From Oscillospiraceae bacterium (GTDB taxonomy: Bacteria > Bacillota > Clostridia > Saccharofermentanales > Saccharofermentanaceae), in assembly GCA_902803695.1 (NCBI GenBank), contig CADCQX010000308.1, positions 1 to 5,959 of the forward strand: a DNA stretch of 5,959 bases. The letters run 5' to 3'. The position numbers and the translations under genes were made by a program. Shown here in pieces: positions 5,941 through 5,959 of this stretch (positions within the stretch are counted from its first letter, which is position 1; every line of letters starts with the position of its first letter). Below the pieces are notes generated by a model. The model was not told where the DNA came from, did no database searches, and worked only from the letters and a program-made list of their open reading frames with translations.

Positions 5941-5959
5941 GCTAAACCCTTCCCTGAAA

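Overview
The window reads as chromosome of a low-to-moderate GC Gram-positive bacterium. It is probably a gut or rumen Clostridia (Oscillospiraceae/Lachnospiraceae-like); this is inferred from a secreted multidomain protein with a CBM2-like module and atrophied Ig-like domains, a lipoprotein signal, AGGAG-type ribosome sites and AT-biased codons. All four genes lie on the + strand. No RNA gene, CRISPR array, transposase or insertion sequence was found.

Left part (1-4383): two related cell-surface genes. The first (1-3171, cut off at its 5' end by the window edge) is a large secreted M4-family (thermolysin-like) metalloprotease. Its visible order is CBM2-like module, Ig-like domain, protease propeptide (FTP/PepSY type), M4 catalytic domain with an intact HEYTH...GAINE site, two carboxypeptidase-regulatory-like beta domains and a YfaP/DUF2135-like C-terminus. 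After a long hairpin comes a 363-residue lipoprotein (3292-4383). It is a colinear paralogue of only the Ig-like plus propeptide part of the protease and stops where the propeptide should end. It is therefore an orphan, membrane-anchored protease prodomain. Because M4 propeptides are known folding helpers and inhibitors of their own catalytic domain, the pair may be a protease with a trans-acting, surface-tethered chaperone, inhibitor or self-protection factor. That pairing is the main candidate for something undescribed here; the function is inference.

Middle part (4384-5262): a Nudix domain protein with a C-terminal winged helix (NrtR-like architecture). It is preceded by a near-consensus sigma-A promoter (TTGACA, 17 bp, CATAAT). 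Two copies of the palindrome TGGT-N7-ACCA lie 24 bp apart, one between -35 and -10 and one at the start of the transcript and ribosome site. This looks like an autoregulatory operator pair.

Right part (5263-5959): a 288-bp noncoding stretch with short direct and inverted repeats ends in an intrinsic terminator. It is followed by an extended -10 promoter, a small Dabb-family (dimeric alpha/beta barrel) protein (5551-5853), and a second intrinsic terminator at 5900-5940. The Nudix and Dabb genes look like independent transcription units unrelated to the protease pair.
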